Assembly (NCBI GenBank): GCA_003116995.1 | Contig: BDSL01000036.1 | Coordinates: 682,001 to 746,000 of the forward strand | Reading direction: 5' to 3' | DNA from: Yamagishiella unicocca | Lineage: Eukaryota; Chlorophyta; Chlorophyceae; Chlamydomonadales; Volvocaceae | DNA length: 64,000 nt | In this document: piece by piece, positions 1-12,108 of the stretch | Position numbering within the stretch: position 1 is the first letter of the stretch | Layout: the number at the start of each line of letters is the position of its first letter | The notes under the pieces: generated by a model | The model's database searches: none | The model's input: only the letters and a program-made list of their open reading frames with translations | What the model was told of the DNA's origin: nothing | Translations under genes and position numbers: made by a program

Positions 1-3000
1 CAGTTGATCTCGGAGGCGCTGCTGGCCATGCAGGTCCGTAAGGCCAGCGAGCGCGCTGCCGGAGGCCGCGAAGTGGTCGGGATGTCGGATACCGCGCATT
101 GGTTACGACACCACAGTTACGACCGCCCTCTTGTGCTGGGTTCGCCCCGGCTTGCGGACGCCAAAACATATTTTTATTAGTTGTCTTATTATCAAATAGC
201 AGTTATTACTTGCAAGAAAGCACAGTTACGACGCTGTGGTGATCGATACGTATTTAGGACACATCGTTCCGAGCCGTAGTTACCAAAAAGGACAGTCCTA
301 ATCGATACATGCGAAACCGCGGTTATCATAACTAACCATACTTACCTAATCGTACTGAACCATCCGGACAAAACGTATGCGTATCAAAACGTGCTTTTCG
401 CGCGCCTTTCGCGAACACCAACCGCCATCACACTTCACCCTCAACCCTGCCCTCGCCCCTGCAGGTTGACACTACAGCCAGCGCTGCTTCCTCCTTTCTC
501 AAGACGCTCCTCGGCGCTGCTCGCACGGAGGCTAGCGCCAACCCGGAGCTGGCGGCTGCGGCCGCCGCCGCCGCCGCCGCCAGCGGCACCGCCGCCGGCT
601 GCGGCACCGCCGCCTCGTCTCCCTGGGTGGAGCTGTGGCGTGGCGCGCTGCTAGGGGCCTTATACAGCGGCAACGAGAAGATGCGCTCGTACGTTTCGGT
701 ACATGCGCTGCCCGTCGTACTAGGCTTGGAGCCGTCGTCCGCCCTGGAGCTGATTCACGCGGCGCTGGCGGACACGGCTCCGGAACCCGTCCCTGGGACC
801 TCCCGGGTAGCGGCGCTGGTGGCCGTCCTTAAGGTACGGCATGACGTCATGGCCAGTCCGCTGGGCGCCTCTGCCCTCCCCACATTCACACCTCATTGCA
901 GCCGACGCCCGACACGAGGCCGCGCTAGTGTAGACGCCGCCCCGCCGTACCCATACCCCCGAACGCTATCCCCAAGCCTCCCAAAGCCCGCCGTGTCTCT
1001 TACCCGCCGGCCTTCTGGGTGGTATGGCTTCAGCCGCCCGTAAAAGCTGCACCCACGGCTCTCCAGGGCCGGAACCACGCGCCTCCACCCACCGGCGCTT
1101 CCCACCTGCACTCCCAACCTCACCAAATCTTCTCGACCTCCCCAACCGAATCTTCCCACCCTCCCCAACCGAATCTCCCCAACCTCCCCAACCGAATCTC
1201 CCCAACCCCCCCACCTCCGCAGGCTGCCCGCGGCATGGGGCTGGTGGCTGACCTTGACGCGCTAGTGGCGGGGCGGCAGCGGCTGGCTCTGGAGCCGGAG
1301 GCGCTGCTGACGGCCGCGGTGGCTCACGCTAGCGAGGCAGTGCGGCTGGATGCCCTGGAGCTGGCGTGCGTGAGCACACGGATGAGCGACCCGCCGGGTC
1401 AGTCCGCCGGCCCCCGGCCCCACCAGTGTGTGCGAGGGAGGGCTCCTCCTGCTTCATCAATGGCGAGCAGCACCAAACGCGACCGTGATCGAAACCCCGC
1501 GCCGAACTTCCCCGAGCAGCTGTTGCTCGTCCTCACCCGTCCTAGCATGGGGGTCATAGGGTCCTCATACCTCCAGGCAATTGCAGCAACACCGGTAGCC
1601 AGGTTGCGTATCCGGCCCCCTGACCCCCGCCTCCCCGCCTCCCCGCCTCCCCGCCTCCCCTCCCAGGCCGGCTTGAGCTCGTCATCGCTGGCCGCTGGCT
1701 GAGCCTGTGCATGCGCAGTACGCCTCAGGGCTCCCGCAACAAGTGCCTGGTGCTGGTGACCAAGCTCATCGCGCGGATCCGAATGGCGGTGGCGCACATC
1801 TACCACAAGTAGGGCCCATGTAGGGCGCGGTTGGTGCAGTGGGGGACCCGGAGGCGGGCCGCCGGAGGTCGGGTGGCTGCCTTCCTGCTTTGGTTTCGGC
1901 GCGCGGCTGCCAGCTCCTAAACGGCTCCACAGCTCGGCACGTCGTACCGCAGCGGCGTCCTGCTCCCCATGCGCCATACAGGGACGACGGGTGCGTGAAC
2001 CCACCACTATTCCACAGTCCACACCATGCGGGAACACTTGCACCGTAGCGAGGGTAGCGGTAGTCAAGTGTCCCATTCACCCACTACTCAACCAACCAGC
2101 AAACGCACGCTGTTGTGGCCTGGTGGTGGTGGTGGTACCTCGCTGCAGGATGAGCACCCGGGGGGGCCCCGCGCACCCGTCCAATTCGAAGGGCAGGGGC
2201 CTGCAGGTGTGCTGGGGTGGTGGTAAAAACCCTAGGGAGGGGGATGAGTTCGGTGCTGGGGGGGGGGATGCCGTGCTGGGGATGATTGCGGTGCTGGGGG
2301 TGGGTGCGGCAACATGGCACGTGAGGGGGCGGGTTGTGGAGAAGTAGGTGATCGGGGACTTTCGGTTTCGCCTTGCCATTTGTAACATGTGAGCACCATT
2401 GTGGAGTGCCGCTGTTTCGATTCCCCATGCTGCGCCTTCCCCCCCCCCCCAGTGGTTTCCCTTGCAACCTTCCTCTCCTGCTTCCCGCCGTGGCCGCAAG
2501 CAGGTGCTCTTCAGTCTGGGCAACAACTGGGAGCAGGCAGCCTCGGGGGACGCCACTGCGGCTGCGTCCGCTGGCCAGGCCGCCGACCCGCGGGTCGCCG
2601 ACGTGGCGGTACTGGCGCGCATGGAGACCTTCATGCAGTGGCTGACTGGGCTGCTGGTTTCGGGGCTGTACCCCGGATCGCCGTACGAGCGTCGGTTCTT
2701 CGCCCTGGAGCTGCTCAGTGCCGTACTAGAGGCGTGGGGCCCAGACGGCTCTGGAACGGCTGCCGCAAGCCCCGAGGCTGCGGGCGGTGCCGGCGGCGCC
2801 GGCAGCGGCGGTAAGGGCGGAGGCAAGGGCGCCGGCGGCGGCGGCGACGGTGGCGGCGGGAAGGCCCCCGCGAAGGGTGCCTCCGAGAGGCAGCAGGGGC
2901 GGATGGCGGAGAGCACGTCCCTGAGCTTGCTGCCGAGGGGGTACAACTTGTCAGCGACTGGCGCGGGAGGCGGCGGAGGTCGAGGGAACAAGACGGCAGT

Positions 3001-6000
3001 GCCCTTCAGGTGTGTTGGCATCGGCGAGAGAGGGTGCGGGGCATCCCCGGGTTTGGTGGTCCAGGGTGCCCCCCTGCGTGAGATGCTCCGAAACCCGAAT
3101 CACCCACGGTAGCTGCAGCGATACCAAAGCGCTCCTGGAGTGACCTCCACCGCTCCGCGCGTGCCGCCCTGCAGGCCCTACTGCCCGGAGCTTCTCAGCG
3201 CCAACACCGTCGCACTGCTGCTCGCTGGCGCCGTCGACAGCTGGGATAAGCTACGACAGGTGGGAGTGGGCAGAGGTTACCCGCCGTCAACAGTGCTAGA
3301 AGGGCCACGGGGCAGGTAGTGAATGGGGCCCAGTGGGGGCGACGGAGCTGCGCTTCTCTGCCACACCACATCCCAACGTTCAACTCCGGTTTTGGTGTTT
3401 GGCATCCTACCTGGCGACCTCCTTGAACCCCTACCGCCCCATGCGACCCCTGCACACCCGCGCCGCTCCGCTGGACCGTCACCTTCTTCACCGCCCTCGG
3501 TTTGTCGGCCGTGGATTCGCGGATTCTCTTCTCAAACCCCCCTGCGCCTCGGCCGTCCGTCCTGCACCCCCAGGCCGCCAGCAGCTGCCTGATGCGGCTG
3601 CCGACGCCGCTGCCCGGCCTGGCGACCGGTCGCCAGCTCACACCACTCCTCGGTTGGGCGGTGGGGCTGCTGCTCAGCCCGCGGGCACGAGAGAGCGACG
3701 CAGGTGGGTGCAGCGGGACGGTACGGCAGGATGGGGGGTGGCATGAAGACCAGGATGGGGGGTGGCATGACGACCAGGATGCGGGGGAAGGCTCAAGGGG
3801 CTTGCCTGGGCGGCCGCGAGCAGGCAGCAGGAAACAAACCCACGAATTTGGGCAGGAGGAAATGTCGCAAGTGGGTGATCTGTGTTGTCCCAAGAAGATG
3901 ACCGGCGCTGCGGTGTTGCGTGTCTTGGACTGTTGGTGACCCTGTGATCGCAACCATGATGGCACCCTCCCTGGCGCCTTGGTTAGGCGCGCGCCTGATC
4001 AAGATCCTATACGGCAAGTACGTCGCGGAGCACGGCTGGCGGCTGGAGCTACAGCCGACGCCGCGGGCGCTTCCACCCCGAGACGAAGACCGCGGCTCCG
4101 CTGCTCAGATACCGCAGCAGCAGCAGCACCAGCACCAGCAGCGGCATCCGTACACTGCCGTACTCGATTTCCTGGGTGCCGTACTGGATCTGGTCAACTC
4201 CCAGGTGGCGGCGGCGCGTGACGACCTGCTATCCGCTTGCCGCCGCAGCCTGGTGCACGGGCCGCTGCTGCTGCTGCGCTACGTGGTGGAGGACGCGCCC
4301 TGGCAGGAGGTCGGAGCCTCCAGGGAGGGCATGGCGGCGGCGGCGGCGTGGGCGGCCCGGGCGCTGGCGGCGGCGGAGGCGGTCGTGGGCGTGGCGCTGC
4401 CGGTGCTGTCTCGGCCGCAGGAGCGGAACGTGCTGGCGGATGAGGTGGACAACGCAATGATGGGCGGCAGCGACGAGGGTGACGAGGGCGGCGCCGACAG
4501 CGACGGCGGCGGTGCAGGTGCGAGGCCGTGGTGGCGCGGGGTGATGAGCTGGAGGGCGGGGGGCAAGGGGGCTGGAGGGCGGGGGGCAAGGGGGCTGAAG
4601 GGCGGGGGGCAAGGGGGCTGAAGGGCGGGGGGCAAGGGGGCTGTGGCGGAGGCGGTTACCTCGGACACGCGACGATGCGCATTCAGCCGTCTGGCGCCCT
4701 GCACTGCTGACGTGTCCCTCCCCCCCCGCCCTGCACTGCACTGCTGACGTGTCGCCCCCTGCCCGCCCTGCACTGCACTGCTGACGTGTCGCTGCTCCCC
4801 TCCCGCCCTGCGCTGCTGACGTGGCGCTGCAGGAGACGGCGGCGACGACCTGGGCCCCGAGTCGCAGGTGATCCTGACCGCATGCTGGACGAGCGTCAAG
4901 GAGGTGAGACCGGGGAGGAGGGGGAGGAGACTGCTGAGGGACGAGACTGCTGAGGGACGAGACTGCTGAGGGAGGAGCCGGGTGGTGGTCTCTCTGCGCC
5001 GCTGGTCGCTGCGTACTGAGGAGGAACGCGGCCGCTGCCGCCCGGCGCCTCACCCCTGGCTGCTGGAGCCTCCTCTCCATCCACCGCCTGTCCGCTTTGT
5101 TCTCCTCGCCCCGGGTCCTGCCCGCTTTGTCCCCCTCTCTCCGGGTCCGCCCCACGACGCGGCTTCACGACCAGCTCGGCTTGCCCCTCCGTTGTCCCAT
5201 GGGTCGGCCTCGCAGGTGTCCCTCGTGCTCGCCACCCTCGTACGGCACATGCCCCTGCCGGCGTCCGCCTCGCCGCCGCCAGCCGCGGCTGCGGAGGCGG
5301 GTGACGCGGGTAAGAAGGTTCCGGAGCAGCAGCAGCAGCAACAGCAGCAGCCACCCGGCGCCGTCCCCGTCGACGCAGCCGGCCCTGCCGCCATGCTTAG
5401 CCGCGACCAGCTGCAGCGGGTGGGCGAGCTGCTGGTGCGGCTGCTGTTCGAGATGAAGCACAACGGCGGGGTAGACAAGACCGCACTGGCGCTCACGGCG
5501 GTTTCGGAGCGGCTGCTGCGGGCATCGTCGCCCGAGCTCAATGTCCTCCCCCGGCCGTGGCTCGAGGTACGGCGACGGGGGCGGCGGCGGCGGTGGCGGC
5601 GGCGGCGGTGGCAGCGGTGGCGGCGGCGGTGGCGGCGGGGTTTGTAGCTAGCCGCTAGCGCAGCTGGTCTGGGTCAGCAATCGAAGCCAGGCGGGAAGGG
5701 GAACCGCGAAGACGGACCTTAGCGCGCGGGTTTGTGGACCTGCCTCCCTGGACCACTACCTGCGCCATGGCTCACCCTCCCTGACTCCCAACCACCACAC
5801 CACACTCAGCTTCCACCGAACCGACACCGCCTTGGCTTGGCGGCTCCTCCGACACGCCCGCCCCACCGCCTGCAGGCCTGCATCCGCCAAACGCTGGCTG
5901 CCCGCCAGACGAGCGACGACATCGTCCGCCGCTCGTCCGGACTGCCCTTCGCCTTCGGAGCGCTGTTCCTGGCGGAGCCAAGTAACGCGCCCAAGGCGCT

Positions 6001-9000
6001 CCTCAGCCGCGGCATGACGGCGCTGCTGGCCACGGCGGCAGCAGCCACCTCGCCACACGTCAAGTCTGACGAGGAGGAGGAGGAGGAGGAGGGCGTGGGG
6101 CTGGGGGGAGAGGGCGTAGCTGTGGTGGCGCAGGGGGAGGTGGAGGCGGCGGAGGCGGTGGTGGTGGTGGAGGGGTGTGAGGTGCGGCAGATGTGGCCCG
6201 TGGTTCACGCGTTCAACTGTCTGCGCCACGCCTTCAACGACAGCCACCTAGCGGTCGACACGTCGGGCTACTTTGCGCCCGCGATACAGGTGAGAGCGGC
6301 CGCTGGGGCTGGTGTGGGGGGTGGGGTGGCAGAGGTGGATGGGGAGGGTGCGCGCCGGGGGCCGGTGTGGGGGGTGGGGTGGCAGAGGTGGATGGGGAGG
6401 GTGCGCGCCGGGGGCCGGTGTGGGGGGTGGGGTGGCAGAGGTGGATGGGGAGGGTGCGCGCCGGGGGCCGGTGTGGGGGGTGGGGTGGCAGAGGTGGATG
6501 GGGAGGGTGCGCGCCGGGGGCTGGGGTATTGCGGGAGTGGTCTGCGGGCGCGTCACCCCTTGACCCTTTGGCCAGGCCCTCACAACCCCGGCAAACCCCC
6601 GTTCAAATCCGGCAGGTGTGCCTCCGCGCGCTGCGCTCTCCCTTCTGGGCGATCCGCAACAGCGCCACGCTGTGCTTCACTGCGCTCACTGCGCGCGTGC
6701 TGGGCTTCAAGAACGACGGCCAGGAGCTCAGCCGCAAGGCGGTGACCGGTGCGTGTTCGTGGAAGCGGGGGATCGCCCCTGAGGTCGATACAGCCCCACC
6801 TCTTCCTTTACCGCGCACACGGCCACTACCCCGCACGTGCACCCCTTTGTGCATTCCCAGCTATTTATTCCTGCCGAGCCTCTACCGCCCAAGTTCCCAC
6901 CGCAACGGCTGCTTTTCGAGCTTACAGTTACGCACATAATAAATTCCAATAATTCGAATCATTTAGCCTGAAGGATTTTCCGCGGGACATCAACAGTCTG
7001 GACGGCGGCGCCCGCACCCGCAGGCGCCGAGTTCTTCCAGCGCTACCCGGCGCTGCACGGCTTCCTGCTGGCGCAGCTGCAGGAGGCCGCGGCGGAGCTA
7101 GAGGCAGCCAGCGCCGCAGGGGCGGGGGCCGCCGCGCGCACCAACCCGCACCCCGGCCTGTACCCCGTCCTGATCCTGCTGTCCCGCCTCAAGGCCTCCC
7201 ACATCAAAGATGACACGACGGACCCACCGGGACCCTCCGCCGCCGCCGAGGGCGCGGTGGAGGGCGTGCCGTCCGGGGATCAGCCGCAAGCTGACGTCGC
7301 CGGAGTTGAAGCAGCAGCAGCAGCAGCAGCAACAGCAGGGGCAGGGGCAGACCGGGTGTCCGCGGCCGTCACTACCTACATGGGGGCCCTCACCCCCGTC
7401 GCCTTTACGCCTCTCGTACGGCGGTGTGCCATGGCAGCGCCACTGGACGTGAGGCGCCTGGCGGCGCGGGCGCTGAGCCCCCTGGTGGCGGCTGGTGACG
7501 TGCCGCGGCTGCTGCAGCAGCTGCTCGGCGGCGTGCCGGCGCAGCCGCAAGCGCCCACCGGGGAGGGTGGTCCCGCGGGTCCGGTGCGCTTCGTCGGCAG
7601 CAGCAACGCCCTGCATGGGGCTCTGCTGCAGGCCGCAGCGCTGCTGGAGAGCGCCGCCAGTGACGCGGACGTGTTGACGATAGCGCTGCCGAACCTCACC
7701 CGCGGCGCCTGGCTGGCCGACCCACGGTTCGGCTGCAGCGCCCTCGGGTGCGCGCTGCTGCAGGCCGCGGCGGCGGGGCTGCAGCTGCTGCCGCCGGGCC
7801 GGTGCCTGGAGTTTCGGAGCCAGGTGGCTGACCTGGCCACGGTGTGCCGGCAAGCGATGTCGTACACGCCCCCGGCTGTTTGGATGCGCCAGCAGCGGCA
7901 GCATGATGACAGGCTGGGGGCGGGGGCGGGCGGGGGCGGCAGGGGCGAGGTGAATGTGTTTGTGTCGGACTTCCCCGACCCCATGCGGAGCAACCTGGCG
8001 AAGCTGGTGTCGCAGCTGTGGCTGGGGCCGGTGCTCATGTGCCAGGCATTCAGGTGGGGCGTGCCAGCAACGCTGCATTCAGCTCGTTCCTATTGCAAGT
8101 TTGCAGACGCACTTTGTTGTAGTTTTTGGCAGTGCGACGCAACTGGGCCGCGCGTTGTGCCGCGCCGCAGCTTCATCTGCCTCACGCCCGCGCTTGATTT
8201 TTCTTAGCCCTTCACCGTTCCCCTTCACCGTTCGCCCGTCCTCCAGGTCCAGCTCCCCCGCCGGCTTCTTCTTGGAGGGTTTGCTGCACCAGCTACGCAC
8301 CTGCCTGGCGTCGTACCTGTACGACACCCGCGCAGCTGCGCTCAAGAGCCTTGTGCGCTACCTGACGGCTCTAAACGGCGGTCTCGCGGCGGCAGCGGCG
8401 TCCATGGCGGCGGCGGCGCCGCCGCCGCCAACCGATGGCGACGTAGCTGACGCGTCGATGGCAGTCACGGCGGCGGCGGCAGCAGCAGTAGCAGCCAGCA
8501 TTCGCGGCGGCGACGCCGGCGGCAAGCTGCCTCGGCTGGTCTCGGAGCTGCTGGCCCGGCCGGCCTTGTTGAAACGGCTGGTTTCGGAGGGGATGCCGCT
8601 GCTGTGGGAGGCAGTTGCCGCGGAGCCGGTGCACAAGGTGGCGAGGCGCGCGCTCAAAGCTCTCGGCCTCCTTCACGAGCTCTCGTCCAGCCTGGCGGCG
8701 GCCGAGAACGCCGCGACAGCAGCCGCAGCCACCAATAGCGTCACAGGCGCTCCACAGCAACCCTCGATGGACCCCATTACAGGCGAGCTCCTGCCGTCGC
8801 CGGGCGCAGCGGCGGGCACGTGGCAGCACCCCGCGGGCTGCGTGTGCTGCGCCGACCCGCGGGTCGGCGCCGCTGGCGCCGACGCGGCGGCCGGGCTGCA
8901 GCAGGCGCTGAGCCACGTGGCTCTCGTGCAGCGGCTGCTGGCTGGTTGCAAGGAGCTGGAAGCTCGATGCGAGGCTCTGCGCTGCCTGGGCAGGGCGCTG

Positions 9001-10873
9001 GGGAGCACGATGATGGCGGCGGCGGCGGCGGTCGCCGCGGCGCCGGCGGAGCCTGCCGGGCAAGCTGGCTGCTCGCCGGCGGCGGCGGTGGCGGCTTCGC
9101 CGCCGCTGGTGGCGGCGCTGGGCGCGCTGCTGGACTCGGTGGCGGATGCAGCGGCGCCGTGGCAGCCGGAGGATTGGCGGCTGGCGGGCGCTGAGGCGCT
9201 GGCGGCGTCGCAGCTGCTGCAGGTGGCGGTGCGCCCGGGGCAGGACCCGGAGCGGGGGGGGGAGCAGGTGGTTTCGGAGCGGGCTGAAGGGCAGGTGGAG
9301 CAGCTGGCTATTCGCGGCTGGCGCTGTGTCATCAAGCTGCTCGAGGTAGGGAGCGTGCGTCGTTGTCGCATCTTACCGACAAAGGGGAGATGAACGGGAG
9401 GTGTTCTTTACGTTTACGGGAGGTGATGTTTTGGGGTGGGAGGGGAGAGAGGGGGACGCGGGGTTCTGCCTGCACCCGCTGCAGTTGCAGCGTCAAATCG
9501 TCCATCTTCCGTACGCAGGACGAGGACCACGTGGTGCGGTACACCGCCGCGAGGCTGGCGCAGTTGGTGATGGAGCTGTCGCCGCCGCCAGGGGGCCTCC
9601 TGGCTGCCGTACCGTTGACCAGCTACAACCCAGATCTGGAAGGACGTGGCGGCGACGGCAGTAGCAGCAGCGGCGGCGGAAGCGTTGCAATAAGCAACGA
9701 GGAGGCGGCGACGGTGTACGACCGGCAGCCGCTGTACGTGGAGGCGATCATCAGGCGACTTTACCCCTGGCTGGTCGTACAGTACGGCGGTACTGCTGAC
9801 GGCGGCAAGTCCAGCCGCGCGGCGCTCGTGTCGATGCTGTGCGAACTGGTGACTGCCGGCGGCGAGGAGGGCGAGGCGGCTGCCTTGCCGGACGTGGTAG
9901 CTGCGCTGGTGGGTCTGGTGTGGGCGTTTAACTTTAAAGCTGCCGCTCGAGGGAGGGGAGGCAGGAACTCGTTCCTTTGTACCGTGTGTCAATCATGACC
10001 GGTAACATCTTGCGGCGGAATGCGTGGATGGTCCTTTCTTTGCTAGGCGTGGACATGCAGCGGCCCACGCGATACTCCTCCCCAAACCCCTTCTCCCAAT
10101 CCAACCCTGATTTCCCATCGAGTCCTCTTAACCTCTCCTCAACCACCCACCTGCCCACCTGCCTCCCTAAACCCTGAACCCTTCTGCAGGCCGTCTCCTC
10201 CGCCGGCGCCTCCGCCCCGTCCGGCTGGTCCACCCAGGCCCGGCGGTTGTTCGACAAGGAGGCCGACAACCCGCACGAGGAGACCCTACTGACGGCGCAG
10301 CTGGCGGGGCGCACGGTTAGGGCCCTCCTGGCAGCACCGCCACCTTCACCAAGCGCAGCAAGCGCAGCAAGCGCAGCAGCAACCGGCAGCGGCGGTGCGT
10401 CAGCGTTGGAAGCGGCTGCAGCGCTGACCGCTGCCGGGGCAGAGCAGCTGGCCGCTTGGGGGGCCGCGGCCGCTGACCGTTTGGCGGCAGTGGCGGCGGC
10501 AGTGGCGGCGGCGAGCGGCGTCGGCCCCTCAGGCGCCACTGGGCTCGACGGCGACGGCGATGTCAGTGGGTCGCCGGCGGCTGACGGTTGGCTAGGCGGC
10601 TTCACCAACCACCCAGAGGTCTTCGCATGCACGTATAGGGCCCTGCTGGCGCTGTGGGCCCTGGGCCCTGTACGGCAGGCGGTGCTGGTGGCGTGGTCGA
10701 CGGGGGCAGGGGAGGGGCTAGTGGCGGCGCTGCGGGCGCTGGCGGGTCGAGAGGACGTGCGGGGGTCGCAGCTGGCGAGGCTGCTGCTGGTGGTGGAGCG
10801 CCAGTGGGGCGAGCAGGCGGAGGGCTACCAGGCGGAGGAGCGGCACGACGCCGGCTTGCTGTTCCTGCTGTAG
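1..10873 (+). CDS. THADA: THADA/Trm732-like (DUF2428) HEAT-repeat protein, 5' end outside window
   Basis: THADA/Trm732 proteins are large armadillo/HEAT-repeat scaffolds that partner the FTSJ1/Trm7 methyltransferase for 2'-O-methylation at position 32 of tRNA anticodon loops. Exons by phase: <1-33, 465-833, 1223-1369, ~1678-1808, ~2501-3009, 3175-3259, 3574-3703, 3987-4517, 4833-4903, 5216-5566, 5876-6289, 6616-6748, 7024-8053, 8247-9345, 9519-9908, 10190-10873 (TAG). That is about 2,035 residues in the window. Family hallmarks in order: LYPGSPYERRFFALELL (exon 5), PTPLPGL, the DUF2428 core with ACWTSVKE, RRSSGLPFAF, SPFWAIRNSATLCFTAL and FFQRYPALHGFL, and a C-terminal LFDKEADNPHEE. Poly-Ala, poly-Gly and poly-Gln insertions lengthen several loops, for example near 2790-2870, 5320-5350, 8390-8500 and 9010-9110. 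The junction between the exons ending near 1808 and starting near 2501 does not phase cleanly and may be slightly misplaced. The family call is firm from motif order; the N-terminus lies upstream. Confidence 0.9.
34..464 (+). other. AT-rich first visible intron of the THADA-like gene
   Basis: This segment lies between the exon ending GCCATGCAG and the acceptor CCCCTGCAG. Its middle, about 165-400, is clearly more AT-rich than the other introns and holds no gene. The 12-mer CACAGTTACGAC occurs near 111 and again near 221. That may be a chance direct repeat or the footprint of a small insertion. Confidence 0.5.
3499..3540 (+). repeat. intronic GTGGATTCGCGGATT motif, copy 1
   Basis: The core GTGGATTCGCGGATT begins at 3511, inside a THADA intron, about 60 nt before the acceptor at 3573. 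It is preceded by GGTTTGTCGGCC and followed by CTCTTCTCAAACCCC. The 32 bases from GGTTTGTC to CTCTT are identical to copy 3 at 34344. Confidence 0.8.
4549..4645 (+). repeat. 23-bp G-rich minisatellite in THADA intron
   Basis: There are about four tandem 23-bp units starting CTGGAGGGCGGGGGGCAAGG, at 4549, 4572, 4595 and 4618. They lie just after the donor at 4518. Runs of G on the coding strand could allow G-quadruplex formation (inference). Confidence 0.8.
4690..4832 (+). repeat. imperfect CTGCACTGCTGACGTGTC repeats before an acceptor
   Basis: Four imperfect units of about 32-38 bp, each containing CTGCTGACGTG, fill the 3' part of the same intron up to the acceptor GCTGCAG at 4832. Confidence 0.7.
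6311..6522 (+). repeat. 53-bp minisatellite, four copies, in THADA intron
   Basis: Four near-identical 53-bp units begin at 6311, 6364, 6417 and 6470, each starting GGTGTGGGGGGTGGGGTGG. They sit just inside the intron whose donor is at 6290. All three frames of the sense strand stay open, which produces spurious overlapping ORFs. Confidence 0.9.
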
Positions 10874-12108
10874 CCGATGTTGTAGTTTTAACTACAACGT
10901 AGTTCCCGAAGGGGATCTATAGATTGCTACATGAGAATATATTAGGGGAACTGCGTTAGATGTATGCTCAATGCCCCTCGGAAACTGGGTGCGGAGCAGA
11001 CGCGGCGCTGGCTTCCCTGTGCCTCGGCAGGTGCACCCGTGCCGGCCAGCACTGCCTTCACGGTCGAAGCGCGGCGGCAGTGGCGCAGTGCCAGCCGCGG
11101 CTAGCCCCACGCTGCGTTACGTGCAGCGTGCGCAGCGCTGGGGCCGCACTACACAAACACGAGTTCACAAGGCGACATTTCTTGTTCCCTTGTGGGCCTT
11201 GCATGGGTGCTTCGCGTGTGCGCGGCAGCACAGCTCCTGATGACTGTACGGCTGTTGCTGCGCGGCTGGGGGGCGATGTGCTTGTAGGCATCAGCATGTG
11301 ATCCAAGGACCCCGGCTGCCCGACTTCTCTCAATCACGTCTGCTCGACTTCTCCTTCTCCCTTTTTCAACCATATGTGCACGTGACCCGGGCCAGGCTGT
11401 GTTACCCCGACGATGTAGTGCTAGGACGGTGTTAGTGATTGAGGCTGGTTACAATTATTGGCGGAGCGTGTTGGGTGCGATTGCGCCAACCGGAACCCCA
11501 TCCGCCCTGCCCTTCTGGGTTCTGTTGCCTACCTACTAGCGACCTGTGGTCTTAGGCCACCGAGACCACCGTCCAACGCGCGCAGCCGTCATCCTACATC
11601 GAGCCCTTAGGGACCCAGCCAGCGGGCCGCCGCCCAGCCAGCCTGAATGGCCCCCATCTCGCCAGCGCCCCACGACACCAAACCAATGCCCTCCATCTCG
11701 CCAGCGCCCAGTGACACCAAACCAACTTACACCCACGCTCCCATGTGGGGCGCAGCTCAGCGGAGTCAGCGGTTATCGCACCCAAACGCATCTGCGGCGA
11801 AACGCTTCTTCTCCGCAAGTGCGCACCACACCTTTGGCCGTGCTTTCATGTGCGATGCAATCAGCCCCACATGACGCCACGCTGTGCGGTAGTTGCAGGC
11901 TCGTCCGTCCCGTCGTACACATGCCTGCAAGCACGCCCCGGAACTACCGGTAGGTGCTTGCAAGAAAGAACAGGCACGCCTGCATAACCGTCACACACAC
12001 CCTTCCTCTGCCCTCACCCCGTTGGCGCTCGACCAACGCCCCTGCCGCGACAGCACACCTTCCGTGAATGCCCGGAAGGAGATGCCGCATCGCCGCACGT
12101 GGCGTCAT
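10874..12108. other. convergent intergenic region with the two 3' UTRs
   Basis: No gene is supported between the THADA stop and the RPN8 stop. It should contain both 3' UTRs. I found no TGTAA on the plus strand for THADA. A minus-strand TGTAA lies at 11449-11453. The dense small ORFs here have no coding character. Confidence 0.5.
11449..11453 (-). terminator. candidate TGTAA poly(A) signal for RPN8
   Basis: The plus strand reads TTACA, which is TGTAA on the minus strand, about 656 nt past the RPN8 stop. TGTAA is the usual volvocine polyadenylation signal and 3' UTRs of this length are normal there. A pentamer alone is weak evidence. Confidence 0.35.

Noticed and set aside
7098..8078. Long minus-strand ORFs opposite THADA exons (also 8371-9371 and similar)
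   Set aside because: They are mirror images of GC-rich coding exons. They are R/P/A-rich with no domains, while the plus frame matches THADA.
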